From Priapulus caudatus (taxonomy: Eukaryota > Priapulida > Priapulimorpha > Priapulimorphida > Priapulidae), in the NCBI RefSeq assembly GCF_000485595.1, contig NW_014577619.1, positions 66,926 through 130,925 of the forward strand: a stretch of 64,000 nt of DNA, in the 5' to 3' direction. Below the pieces are notes generated by a model. It searched no databases. It saw nothing but the letters and a program-made list of their open reading frames with translations, and was not told the origin of the DNA. Numbering within the stretch: the first letter of the stretch is position 1; every line of letters begins with the position of its first letter. Made by a program: the position numbers and the translations under genes. This document shows positions 43,715 through 54,371 of the stretch, in pieces.

Positions 43715-44455
43715 ATGGCGACTTGGTGTGATGATGAAAATCTCAAAGATGCGCTGGAAAAGTATGTTAAGCAAGGTTTGAAAAGATGCAAAATCATCGA
43801 TTTTATGTGGCGAGACTTTGCTGAATATCCTTGGAGCATCCGTTCATTAGATAGACGACTGCAGCATTTCGAATAATTCTACAACGACAAAACAATCCAA
43901 GTCCAGGATTTAGTGGCTGTAGTACAAAATTAGTTGAATGGCCCTGGACAACTTCTTGGGTACAGGGCCATGCACAAGAAGATAAGACAGGTGTATGATT
44001 TGAAGGCAACTCGGGAGCAAGTGTATTTGGCCATGCAAGAATTAGACCCGGATGGCCTTCAAGCACGTGGTGTAGTGGGAGCAAAAAAGCAGCGAAAAAG
44101 GGGCAACTTTACGTCTAGAGGATCAAACTGGGTCCACTCGCGGGACGGCCACGATAAGCTGATGGGCTATCAGAACTCCACATTTCCACTTTCTTATTTA
44201 TGGTTGCTTGGACACTGCAAGCCGAACGCTTTTATGGTTGCGAGTATGGGTTTCAAACTGCGACCCTAAATTGATTGGTCGCTGGTATCTTGAGTACTTG
44301 TTTGAAACAAGACGGATCGCCTCAATGCTGCGTGTGGACAGAGGAACTGAAACAGGGACCATGGCCACAATTCATGCGTTTTTGCGCAGGCACCATGATG
44401 ACATGGACTCCAATGAGACAGTAATTTATGGACCTTCAACGGCAAATCAGGTAGG
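43715..44455 (+). pseudogene. Second integrase-like gene (DDE core), decayed
   Basis: ATG 43715 starts MATWCDDENLKDALEKYVKQ with a helix-turn-helix-like part. In-frame stops at 43876 and 43931 interrupt it before LNGPGQLLGYRAMHKKIRQ. The core follows: NWVHSRDGHDKLMGYQNST with the first Asp, then a frame change near 44190 to LIYGCLDTASRTLLWLRVW, WYLEYLFETRRIASMLRVDR and RGTETGTMATIHAFLRRH with the second Asp. It ends at YGPSTANQ, directly before a donor-like CAG/GTAGGG, so the exon with the catalytic Glu is lost or far away. This is a different family from the integrase at 12657, although both have the DGxxK...DxGxE pattern of eukaryotic integrase-like proteins. Confidence 0.7.
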
Positions 44456-44783
44456 GCCATCTTGTCTCACAACCTTTTCATGTAAAGCATTAGGCCGTCA
44501 ACATATTCTGTATGCCCCACTTAATGCTGAACTGATGTTTAGGAGGGGGAGGATGGGATGGAATGTAACACGTTAGCGTGGGGCATTTAGAAAAAAGCAA
44601 CATTTTTTTATCAATATGTTTAATTAAATATTTTCTGTTGAGTGGTATCTCAATCCAAAAGTAGCTCATTGTGCATGGCGTTCGGTCAGTTTCAACTTAA
44701 TTTATGTGGATATTTCGACATGTACTTTTCATCACAAATGGAATACTGCAAAACATGTGTGAGTCATATTCAGTATTATAGTG

Positions 44784-45591
44784 CAGGGCGTCAAGTGACA
44801 AGTGACGCTCAAAAAATAGGAAAATAGGAATTTCAGGAATCTTGGTGATAAAATATATGTTAAATAGGAATATTGTTTGCGTTAGATGGCCCCCAACACC
44901 CCTACAGCCATCCCGATCCACCACAAATGGTTTTATTAATATACAAATTTGGAGTTACATCACATGCGAACAATATTTTGAGGTTTTAATGAAAAATGCA
45001 TGTTAAAATTGATAAGCAGTTTATACATGCATAAGCACCCATACATGTAGACTACTCCAAAATAGTATGACGTACATGTACACATGGGCAGATCCGGGTT
45101 TTTTTTTAAAGGGGAGTCCAGTTAGAAATAAAGGGCACTTTCATAAAAAGGTGCTGAAGGCAGCTCATGCGACGTGTCTAAGGTACGTTGCCACTTAGGG
45201 GGGGTTAGGAGGACCTCCCCCCAAAAAATATTAAAAATTGGTGCATTCTGAGAGCATCTGAGCAGTAATTTTGATGTCTAGAATGCGTTTTCCCTTTTTT
45301 GGGGTAAAAAAAAAGGCGGGGGTCCGGACCACCTGGACCCCCCTTGGGATACACATACCCCATCCAACTGAGAAACAACTTTACTTAAATAAAATCTGTG
45401 ATAGTAAAGAGTAATTACGTTAATTTAAAGTAAGGGGTCACCTGAAATGTAAATTCCTGCATTCTGAGAAAGATACATACAATTCTGGATTAAAAATAGG
45501 AAAAAATAGGAATTTGTCCAGAAAATAGGAGAAAATAGGAATTGCCCAGAAAATAGGAAAAAATAGGAAAAAATAGGAACTTGACGCCCGG
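44784..45591. mobile_element. 808-bp non-autonomous TIR element
   Basis: The ends are CAGGGCGTCAAGT and the mirror ACTTGACGCCCGG (one mismatch). ATAGTG flanks both sides (44778-44783, 45592-45597). Arrays of AAAATAGGAA words lie just inside both ends, three at the left and about eight at the right, in the same orientation. There is no ORF. The CAG start suggests hAT, but only six of the expected eight flanking bases match. Confidence 0.7.
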
Positions 45592-46064
45592 ATAGTGACC
45601 TGTGGCTGTATAATAATACCCTCTCGTTGTATTAAGCAAAAAATTATCTGAAATGAGAGCTGATTATTAAGCTTAAGTTTACCACTTACTAAAGAGCAAC
45701 ATCATACAATATGTTTACCACAATTCCATTGTGTATGTAGCATCAGATCATATAAGTCACCGAGCAGTCACTTCGACTATTCCCATTGGTCAGCCATTTT
45801 GGAATTGAGATGCTAGCGGCACGTAGTAGCCATAAGCGGATCATCAGATGCTGCCATGGAGACTGTTAGGAAACGATAGGGAGGGTCGTATTGCTCTGCT
45901 TTTAATTGCAATAATCGGTCGTCATCAATACCCGGACCAAGTTTTTTTAGGTTCCCGAAAGACCCGAAAAGGTTATTTAGATAAATATTATTACATCGTG
46001 ACTAATAAACATCCTCAGAGTGCTAAGCAGAGTGTGTACCATTTTTCAAGTCTTTAATATGACC

Positions 46065-46125
46065 TGGTTTCAGAGTCGAACCCCCGACCCCCCGCATGCG
46101 AGGCTTCACAATAGGCTACACAATA
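46065..46125 (-). repeat. Possible tRNA-derived SINE head (also at 48415-48480)
   Basis: On the minus strand, TGTAGCCTATTGTGAAGCC resembles an A box and GGGGGTTCGACTCTG resembles a B box, 50 bases apart, around CCTCGCATGCGGGGGGTC. Present in both copies of the duplication. No tail could be defined. Confidence 0.35.
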
Positions 46126-46149
46126 TTGCACCTTGCTTTTCTTTTTGAA

Positions 46150-46494
46150 TTTCAGAGTTCAGCGCCTCTATGTGCATGAAGCAGTCGACAAATTTTGGCA
46201 AGAAATGGTTAAATGTGAATTAACCAAACGACAGGGGAAACCAGTTGTGGTAGCAGGTGATGCCCGGATGGACAGCCAGCCCTGGTCACAGTGCAAAGTA
46301 TTGCACTTACACCACAATGGATGCCACCAACCACATAATACTGGATGTTAGCAACGTGGATGTTCGAGAAAGCGGCAATTGAAGAGTATAAACATGGAGG
46401 CACTTGGTTTCGTGCGAGGATTAGATTTCCTCATAAGAAATCTCGACAGAAAGGAAATTATGACAGATCAACATCCTCAAATCACTTCGATGAT
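46150..46494 (+). pseudogene. Kolobok-like (THAP-type) transposase exon, copy 1
   Basis: After an acceptor near 46155 the frame reads LYVHEAVDKFWQEMVKCELT and KRQGKPVVVAGDARMDS. A four-base insertion near 46274 shifts it, and a second frame reads PGHSAKYCTYTTMDATNHII and LDVSNVDVRESGN. A third frame gives MEALGFVRGLDFLIRNLDRK and IMTDQHPQITSMI up to a donor near 46498. GDxRxDSPGHSAK..TMD is the first catalytic Asp region of a DDE transposase family that carries an N-terminal THAP finger, most like Kolobok. Copy 2 lacks the four-base insertion, so the lesions are copy-specific. Confidence 0.65.
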
Positions 46495-47495
46495 AAGTAA
46501 GTGCTAATTACGAGTGTGCTAATGATGAGTAAGTAATAATTACGATAATTTTCCAGTGTTTTCCTCACTTTCATGATACCTACCGTTATTGCTTGAGCAA
46601 CAGCAATTGTCTAGAGTAAACGATAAAAATGTCTTACAAGCTTGGTATTTACCAAAACATGCAATTTCGAACTATTTTGGCAAACAAGCACCACGTAGCT
46701 GCCATAGACATCAATCCATCTCAAATGCGGTGGCATTTCCAAATTCGGCTGCAAATTACAAGTTCACACACTTAACGAATTTCGCAACACGATATTATTT
46801 TCATTGTGTTACGATGTGTTCATATCCAATTTTCTATGTTATAACTGCTTTAAAGATTAGTGTTTTTAATGTTGGTGTAATCAGTGATATATCCGCTGTG
46901 AGGTGAGACAATATTTTGCTATGTTTTGTTCGGATTGAGTGTTTCTCAATGTTAAAAAAATTATTTATACAGCCCACTTTTTTATCGAGCCTCAAGGTTT
47001 TTCTTAATCTATGTCTGTGAAGGGAAAATTCATAGTAGAATTTACTTTTATTTTTATTGTGCAAGCCTATTTTGGGGGGGTTCGAAAAATCCCTTAACGC
47101 AACTAATTAAACTGGAGTGGCGTAAGCCTAATAAAAATCATGCCTTAACTCTACCACCTCCTTTGTATTTAGATTACAATTAAGTGATTAGTAATGATCA
47201 TGCTAAGTGTACAAATCAATCAACAAACAAGAAATAAGAAATTATGATGAACTGTTTCAGATATTAGCGTCAATAATTAATATTGAGTCAGTTGTTTGTC
47301 ATTGCAGAACACACGTGCTAAGTTTTGCCCAACCTATGACAGCATACTTTTATTCGGTTGCACCTTGCATCCTTACTGTTTTGATGTCGATGGTGCCTAG
47401 TATAACAAAACGAAACAATGATTGTTGTCCAAGAACGTAAAGTTGATTCACAGAAAGCAACCACCACTACTTTACTTTAAATTTTATTTTTGTAG

Positions 47496-47698
47496 GGTTA
47501 TAACACCTCATCTATTCCTTGGAAATGAAACATCCGCCATTTTAGAGCCATTTTTGGAGGGAACGTTCGAGAAGTACATTGGAAATGAAATGGTGGAAGA
47601 GGCAACAACCACTGACAGTATAAGAGATACTGTTCTGGCCCTTGCGCATTTTGCACATGAACATACAAAGGGCAAGCTTATACTGACAGACCTTCAAG
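47496..47698 (+). pseudogene. Alpha-kinase exon, copy 1
   Basis: Acceptor TTTTTGTAG at 47495 and donor AAG/GTACAT at 47699. It encodes VITPHLFLGNETSAILEPFL, EGTFEKYIGNEM and ALAHFAHEHTKGKLILTDLQ. The last part (AHFAHEHTKGKL..TDLQG) is the conserved core near the end of the alpha-kinase catalytic lobe. It is nearly identical to the exon at 49925-50127, but no later alpha-kinase exon follows this copy, only a MITE. Confidence 0.75.
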
Positions 47699-47713
47699 GT
47701 ACATAGCATAGAG

Positions 47714-47955
47714 CATAGATACTACCCCAAGGGGATTGCTAACTTACGGTTTGCCGCTTGGAACCGCCAGTGTTGCGACGGGGACCAACGCGGCGGCTAG
47801 GCGAACTATAATAAATGGCTGCATCGACGCATAGATACTAGTTATCTATGCTAACAATCTCGATACTAGTTATCTATGCTAACAATCTCGATACTAGTTA
47901 TCTTATCTATTATCTATGTAGATACTAGTTACTACACCAAGGGGTAGTATCTATG
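47714..47955. mobile_element. 242-bp MITE-like element
   Basis: The ends are CATAGATACTACCCC and the mirror GGGGTAGTATCTATG. Inside are three copies of GATACTAGTTATCTATG-type words with a 28-bp period (47833-47935). There is no ORF. It sits exactly where duplication copy 1 ends. Confidence 0.7.
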
Positions 47956-48208
47956 ATCGACGTGCTAAGCATCATAAGTTGGAGAGGTGGAAAGAACTGC
48001 TGTGTGCTGGGATGCAAAAATTCCCAAGGGAAAACTTATAGCAGGACGCCAGCGATTAGCTATATGTCTTTCCCCAAGGACACTTCTGACAACCATGAGT
48101 GGAGGGAAAAGTTGCGAATAGCTGTCGCTAGACAGGATCGGAAGTTTAATCCGGCAAAGCACCACATCTGTACTGATCACTTTGAGAGATCACACTTGCT
48201 GTTCAGTG
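47953..48208 (+). pseudogene. THAP zinc-finger exon
   Basis: Open from ATG 47953 to a donor GTG/GTAAGC at 48209. It encodes CCVLGCKNSQGK, ISYMSFPKD, HEWREKLRIAV and KHHICTDHFERSHLLF, the THAP C2CH zinc-binding DNA-binding module (Cys pair, Trp, CxxH). It lies 290 bases before the transposase exon of copy 2, the expected 5' neighbour of a Kolobok-like transposase. No comparable exon was found before copy 1. The exon itself is intact; the gene is marked broken because of the next exon. Confidence 0.75.
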
Positions 48209-48496
48209 GTAAGCTTTACTAATCATTGTATAGGTACACTGATACAGTCCTATGAAATATAATTGTAATATACATGTCAATGTCCACACAGCAGCTCTCA
48301 TAGTCAATGCTATGGTAGTAGAGGGTTAGTCCACTGGTAGCACTGCGAGTTAACTTTCCACACTATATCTATTTGCTGAGTGCTAAGCAGAGTGTGTACC
48401 ATTTTTCAAGTCTTTTGTGTGACCCGGTTTTAGAGTCAAACCCCCGACCACCCACATGCGAGGCTTCACAATAGGCCACACAATAGCGTATAGTGC

Positions 48497-48823
48497 AGCG
48501 CCTCTATGTGCATGAAGCAGTCGACAAATTTTGGCAAGAAATGGTTAAATGTGAATTAACCAAACGACAGGGGAAACCAGTTGTGGTAGCAGGTGATGCC
48601 CGGATGGACAGCCCTGGTCACAGTGCAAAGTATTGCACTACACCACAATGGATGCCACCAACCACATAATACGGATGTTAGCAACGTGATGTTCGAGAAA
48701 CGCGCGATGAAGAGTACAACATGGAGGCACTTGTTTCGTGCGAGGATTAGATTTCCTCATGAGAAATCTCGACATAAAGGAAATCGTGACAGATCAACAT
48801 CCTCAAATCACTTCGATGATAAG
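48497..48823 (+). pseudogene. Kolobok-like transposase exon, copy 2
   Basis: Begins QRLYVHEAVDKFWQEMVKCE and keeps the correct GDARMDSPGHSAKYCT, but a lost base near 48639 and others near 48700-48725 shift the frame before FLMRNLDIKEIVTDQHPQ. Compared with copy 1, some bases missing in one are present in the other, so both ancestral and error-type differences can be read off. It follows the THAP exon at 47953. Confidence 0.65.
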
Positions 48824-49822
48824 TAAGTTCTAATTACGAGTGTGCTAATGATGAGTAAGTCATATTACGATAATGTCTCCAGTCGTTTTCCCACTTTCAT
48901 GATACCTACCGTTATTGCTTGAGCAACAGCCATTGTCTAGAGCAACGATAAAATGTCTTACAAGATTGGTATTACCGAAAAACATGCAATTTTCGAAACT
49001 ATTTTGGCAAACTAGCACCACGTAGCTGCCATAGACCATGCAATCCATCTCAAATGCTGGTGGCATTTCTCAATTCCGGCTGCAATTACAAGTTCACAAC
49101 ACTTAACGAATTTCGCAACACGATATTATTTTCATTGTGTTACGATGTGTTCATATCCAATTTTCTATGTTATAACTGCTTAAAAGATTAGTGTTTTTAA
49201 TGTTGGAGTAATCAGTGATATATCCGCTGTGAGGTGAGACAATATTTTGCTGTTTTGTTCGGATTGAGTGTTTCTCAATGTTAAAAAAATTATTTATACA
49301 GCCCACTTTTTTATCGAGCCTCAAGGTTTTTTTAATCTATGTCTGTGAAGGGAAAATTCATAGTAGTATTTACTTTTATTTTTATTGTGCAAGCCTATTT
49401 TGGGGGGGTTCGAAAAATCCCTTAACGCAACTAATTAAACTGGAGTGGCGTAAGCCTAATAAAAAATCTTCCTAACTCTACCACCTCCTTTGTGTTTAGA
49501 TTACAAGTGATTAGTAATGATCATGCTAAGTGTACAAATCAATCAACAAACAAGAAATAAGAAATTATGATGAACTGTTTCAGATATTAGCGTCAATAAT
49601 TAATATTGAGTCAGATTGTTTGTCATTGCAGAACACGCTGCTAAGTTTGCCCAACTATGACAGCATACTTTTTATTCGGTTGCACCTTGCATCCTTACTG
49701 TTTTGATGTCGATGTGCCTAGTATAACAAAATGAAACAATGATTGTTGTCCAAGAACCGTAAAGTTTATTCACAGAAAGCAACCACCACATACTTTACTT
49801 TAAATTTTTATTTTGTAGGTTA

Positions 49823-49901
49823 NNNNNNNNNNNNNNNNNNNNNNNNNNNNNNNNNNNNNNNNNNNNNNNNNNNNNNNNNNNNNNNNNNNNNNNNNNNNNN
49901 N
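49823..49901. other. Assembly gap (79 N), probably false
   Basis: The 30 bases before the gap (..TTTACTTTAAATTTTTATTTTGTAGGTTA) and the bases after it (TACTTTAAATTTTATTTTTG..) are two versions of the same sequence, which occurs once and uninterrupted in copy 1 at about 47470-47500. The gap therefore joins overlapping ends. Confidence 0.85.
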
Positions 49902-49924
49902 TACTTTAAATTTTATTTTTGTAG

Positions 49925-52900
49925 GGTTATAACACCTCATCTATTCCTTGGAAATGAAACATCCGCCATTTTAGAGCCATTTTTGGAGGGAACATTCGAG
50001 AAGTACATTGGAAATGAAATGGTGGAAGAGGCAACAACCACTGACAGTATAAGAGATGCTGTTCTGGCCTTTGCGCATTTTGCACATGAACATACAAAGG
50101 GCAAGCTTATGCTGACAGACCTTCAAGGTACATAGCATAGAGTAATGGGTGAAGTTGAACCCACACTACTTTTTCAATGAGTTGTAACATTACAGAATAT
50201 ATATTTCATTTCTTACTTTGCTAATTTGGTATACATTCACAGCAGGAATGTTATGAATTTATTTGCATGTAAGCTGCATGTATACAGTGGACCACACATA
50301 AGTTGTATTGGTCGGGACTATAACAATTATGATACGACTTATGCGATGGTATTCCATTGTAACTAAAAATTCGGACCAACAAAATGTATGTGAGATAGGC
50401 GAAGATACGAATTACAGATACCATTTATAAAGGTTCATAAGGCAGGCCCGTAGGGTGGTCATTAATGTAAGGGGTTCGCTCGAGCCGTACTTAACGTGCG
50501 TTTTGGCTTTAGATGCTTTCTTGTGCACACTCAGTAGTTTTAGAGCACTAATGGTTTCTTAGGAGTCAGCTGGAGTTTAGACAGCAACATTGCTGAGACA
50601 TGGGACGAGCCGAGCCGAGCTGAGCGAGGTGGAACAATTATTGGGACAGTCTGAGTGAAAATGTATGATTTAGGCAAATATACGAGTAAGAAGACGAGTT
50701 ATAAGGGGTCGACTGTATTAAATGTATTTAGTACAGCACAGCATTTTGCTTGTATGTAGAACTTTCGTACAATTCTTTTTTCAGGTGTTGGTAACTTTCT
50801 CACAGACATTGAAGTTGCCACAGCTGAAATGCTAAAAGAAGATGGCAGCCTGTAAGTGTTAACTTCGTACCATACAAGGCTAATGTAGACTGTACCCTGA
50901 CACTGTTCCCAGTGTGGTCTTCCTAATCTTTCTGATAGTTTTTTCGACATTGATGATTTGTCACACCCAAATTATTTTTTCCCCCTTCAGGCCTCTACTA
51001 CTTTCCAAGACGCCAATACTCAACTTCCTCCTCAACGCACTGCTAAGAACTCTCGTCCTAGGAATAAATTGAAATTCCTTTTGAGTAACTTTAATAGCAT
51101 CAAAGGTGATGCTAACCCAGCATTTCTCAACCTAATTAATGACCACTTGCCAGATATCGTTCTTGGCACTGAATCTAAACTTGACCCCTCTATCCCATCC
51201 AGTGAGGTATTCCCCGATAACTTCAATGTTTATAGGAAAGATCGTAACCGTCATGGGGGTGGCGTTTTTATTGCTGTTAAAAAATCCATTTCTAGCTCTT
51301 TAATTACCTCCTTTGATGAACAAGGAGCTGAACTTACTTGGGTGAAGCTAAATATTAAGAATTCTAAGCCCTTCTACTCTATGATTGGGTATAGGCACCC
51401 TCTTGAGCAACTCACTGGAATCGCAAATTCTGTGAACGCCTTCTTCTCTCGTCATGATGAGTCTTATCCACCTACACTCATTTGTGGTGACTTTAATTTG
51501 CCCGGAATTGATTGGCAGTCCTATTCAGTGACTGGCCAACGAGATACCCAATTATGTAGTCAACTGCTCGATTTGTGTACTAGTCATTCCCTGACTCAAC
51601 TTGTCACTCAGCCTACTCGATGTACTGAAACATGTAGCAACATCCTTGATCTAGTATTTACTAATTTTCCCAATTTGGTTTCATCTATATCTGTGGTCCC
51701 TGGTATTAGTGACCATGATTGTGATTTAATTTAGATCTTTATCCAGTTAAAGCAGCTAATTTAGGAACTCGAGAGATTCCTCTCTTTGATAAGGCTGATA
51801 AAGAGGCACTTTTAAATCACTTTACTGAGTTTAATGCCTCATACTTTTCCAGTGATCCGAAAGAATGATCCCTTGAATCTAATTGGTTGCTAATTAAACA
51901 GGCTATCATCTCGGGTGTAAACTCCTATGTCCCTCGTAAGGTTATCCGTAATAAGGCTTCAGTCCCTTGGTTGTCCTCCTCCTTAAAGAAATCTATGAGG
52001 AAGAGGGATCGCTTGTTTCAAAGGGCCAGGCATTCAAAAACGCCCGCTAGCTGGTCTAGATATCGCAATCAAAGAAATTTTGTCTCGCAATTAAATCGTA
52101 AACTCCATCGAAGTTTTCTAAATGGTATTGTTTGTGATAAACTTGCAGATGAAGATGCAAAACCTTTCTGGAGGTTTATGAAGTGTAAAAAACGGGAAAC
52201 TGGTATCCCATCTCTTCTCCGTGATGATGGTATTTCCTGCGAGTCTCCTGCATCGAAAGCATGTTTGCTAAGTAATCAATTCAAATCGGTTTTCACTACT
52301 TCTTGTGTAACACCTACTCCAACTTTAAATTATAAGTTCCCCCTGATGAGCAAAATTGTTATATCCCTAAGTGGCGTATGCTCGGTACTTAAGAATATAT
52401 CTCCACATAAGGCTGCTGGTCCCGATAAGGTGCCTGGTTTTATTCTGCATCATTTTGCGCATGAGCTTGGGCCTTCTCTACACAATTTGTTTTGTCAGTC
52501 ATACGATCTAGGTTCTCTTCCTTTTGATTGGAAAAAGGCTCTTATAACCCCAGTTTATAAAGGTGGTGGATCTTCCCTTGCGTCAAATTATCGCCCAATA
52601 TCTTTGACTTCTCTTTGCTCTAAGGCATTTGAGCATATAGTCTACTCTTCTGTTATGAACCATTTCGATAGGCATGATATCCTGTCCCATCATCAACATG
52701 GGTTTCGGCACGGGTTTTCTACAGTTACCCAGTTAATCAACGTTTTTCATGACTGGACACTAAGTCTTGACAAGTCTCAGCAGGTTGATGCAGTATTCCT
52801 AGATTTTAGTAAGGCCTTTGATAGGGTTCCTCATGACCTTTTAATCTTCAAACTTGGTCACTTGGGTTTGGATACTACTACGTTAAAATGGATCTCTGAC

Positions 52901-54285
52901 TTTTTGAAGGATAGATCTCAAATTGTCTGTGTTAACGGCAGCATGTCGGATGTGGCCGCTGCCACATCAGGTATACCTTAAGGTTCAGTGCTTGGTCCAC
53001 TGCTGTTCTTATCCTTTATAAATGATTTGTTGGCGGAAACTGACCCTTCTACTTCTATTCGCCTCTTTGCTGACGACGCTGTTCTGTACCGCACCATCTA
53101 CAATAAGAGTGACCAGTTAGCCCTCCAGAGGGTCCTTACTCGTACTGAGAAGTGGGCAACATCATGGGGTATGTCATTCAATGCAGAAAAGTGTAAAATT
53201 CTTCGCATTACTCGCTCCAAATCACCCTTGACTTTTACTTACTCGTTGTATCATAAATATCTATCTCTTACCCCTACTTACAAATATTTGGGTGTTATTA
53301 TTAGTAACGATCTTCGCTGGAATGCCCACATTGACTACATTTGTAAGAAAGCGTCCCGATCTTTCGGCATGCTACGGCGTAATCTTAGCTTTTGCTGACT
53401 CTAAAACTCGGTCCCTAGCTTTCAAAACTATGGTTCTGCCCATATTAGAATATGCTTCGCCAGCCTGGTGCCCCTATAGACTTCAGAACTGCTCTAGATT
53501 GGACACCATTCAGCATAGAGCTGCGAGATGGGTCTCCAGAAACTATGATGATAGTACTGATGTTGTTTTGGCTCGTCTTGAATGGCCTCCTCTTCGTGTC
53601 CGCTTTCTTCACTCAAAACTCATATAACTTTCTATAAAATTTATCATGGTGAGATGAAAATTTGCATTCCTTCTTGCTTAATGAAGCCTGTTCGCTGCAC
53701 CCGCTCATCTGAGCGTGATCACTGTTTTCGGCATGTACAAACTTCTAAGGATCCTTTTAAGTTTAGCTTCTTTGTCTCTGTGATTCCGTATTGGAATTCA
53801 CTGCCTTCATCCTTAGTAAATAGCAAATTCACAACTTTTTCCGCTGCGATCCGCAGTGTGGATCTACCAACTTGATCCACTCTCTCCATCTTCGTTATAC
53901 TCTCCAGGACTTTTGAAGATTATCACTTATGAGGTTACAAGTAGTAAACTAACATTTTTAACAATATTTTTGTATAAGGTTATAATCAAGCACGATTATA
54001 ATGTTAAGAATCAAAATTTTTTAATTACTCAGAAGTATCATTTGTAATTTTTATTAACATAACAATTTTTGTTTTCAACAGGCTGTTTGCTGCTGGAAAT
54101 TGTTCGAAGCTAGCTATAGCCAACTTTGAAAGAACACACACCTGCAACAATATCTGTGTTCAGCTAGGTTTGAAAGGCAAATTTATGTTGCTGTGGTGCC
54201 AAAGATTCGCCATAGGTATTTGTATGTATAACACAGGTATGAAACAAAAACCAAGGCATAGCCATTGCCTCCAACTAGTGAAATA
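49925..54285 (+). CDS. 3' exons of an alpha-protein kinase gene, LINE in the last intron
   Basis: Three exons join in phase: 49925-50127, 50785-50851 and 54082-54285. They encode VITPHLFLGNETSAILEPFL.. AHFAHEHTKGKLMLTDLQ, then GVGNFLTDIEVATAEMLKED, then LFAAGNCSKLAIANFERTHT with CNNICVQLGLKG and a terminal TAA. Alpha-kinases (eEF2 kinase, TRPM6/7, invertebrate VWA-kinase types) phosphorylate Ser/Thr and hold a zinc ion through a late His and Cys pattern, which FERTHTCNNIC fits. There are no stops. The last intron (50852-54081) contains a 3-kb LINE without disturbing the splice sites. Upstream exons are not recognised; the duplication begins before this point. This is the best candidate for a live host gene in the window. 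Confidence 0.7.
50128..50784. other. Intron, no gene seen
   Basis: Lies between two in-phase alpha-kinase exons. No repeat or ORF of note. Confidence 0.5.
50985..53880 (+). pseudogene. CR1/Jockey-type LINE: endonuclease and reverse transcriptase, few lesions
   Basis: The 5' side is truncated: it begins with the linker LPPQRTAKNSRPRNKLKFLL and goes straight into the apurinic-type endonuclease (IVLGTESKLD, then ICGDFNLPGIDW and GISDHDC). After breaks at 51724-51735 and a stop near 51866 the reverse transcriptase runs from 51887: HKAAGPDKVPGFILHHFAHE, NYRPISLTSLCSKAFEHIVY, HQHGFRHGFSTVTQLINVF, VFLDFSKAFDRVPHDLL and IRLFADDAVLYRTI. Stops at 52979 and 53396 divide it. The C-terminal end ends SFFVSVIPYWNSLPSSLVNS and the stop is at 53873. 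This LINE type nicks DNA and copies its RNA at the nick. No ORF1 and no clear 3' tail repeat. It lies wholly inside an alpha-kinase intron. Confidence 0.85.
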
Positions 54286-54371
54286 ACACGTTAGTTGGAA
54301 ACCTGCACGATGTTAGAATTAAGTCAGTTGGTGGACCTTTTGTTCATAATACAATTTTTCTGATATTCAAG

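Larger units (their letters stand above)
46017..47713. repeat. Large duplication, copy 1
   Basis: Matches 48379-50147 nearly base for base from GTGCTAAGCAGAGTGTGTACC to ..GGTACATAGCATAGAG. Many of the differences are one-base insertions or deletions in both directions. It carries one THAP-type transposase exon and one alpha-kinase exon. Confidence 0.9.
48379..50147. repeat. Large duplication, copy 2 (contains N gap)
   Basis: Matches 46017-47713. The order is the same: SINE-like head, transposase exon, long spacer, alpha-kinase exon. It contains a 79-base N run. Confidence 0.9.

Noticed and set aside
49743-50135. Protein reading through the N gap
   Set aside because: The frame exists only because the gap is read as unknown residues; the flanks are duplicate sequence.
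50958-50990. Alpha-kinase exon starting after the TTCCCCCTTCAG acceptor-like site
   Set aside because: The sequence after it encodes the start of a LINE endonuclease, and the kinase exons join in phase without it.
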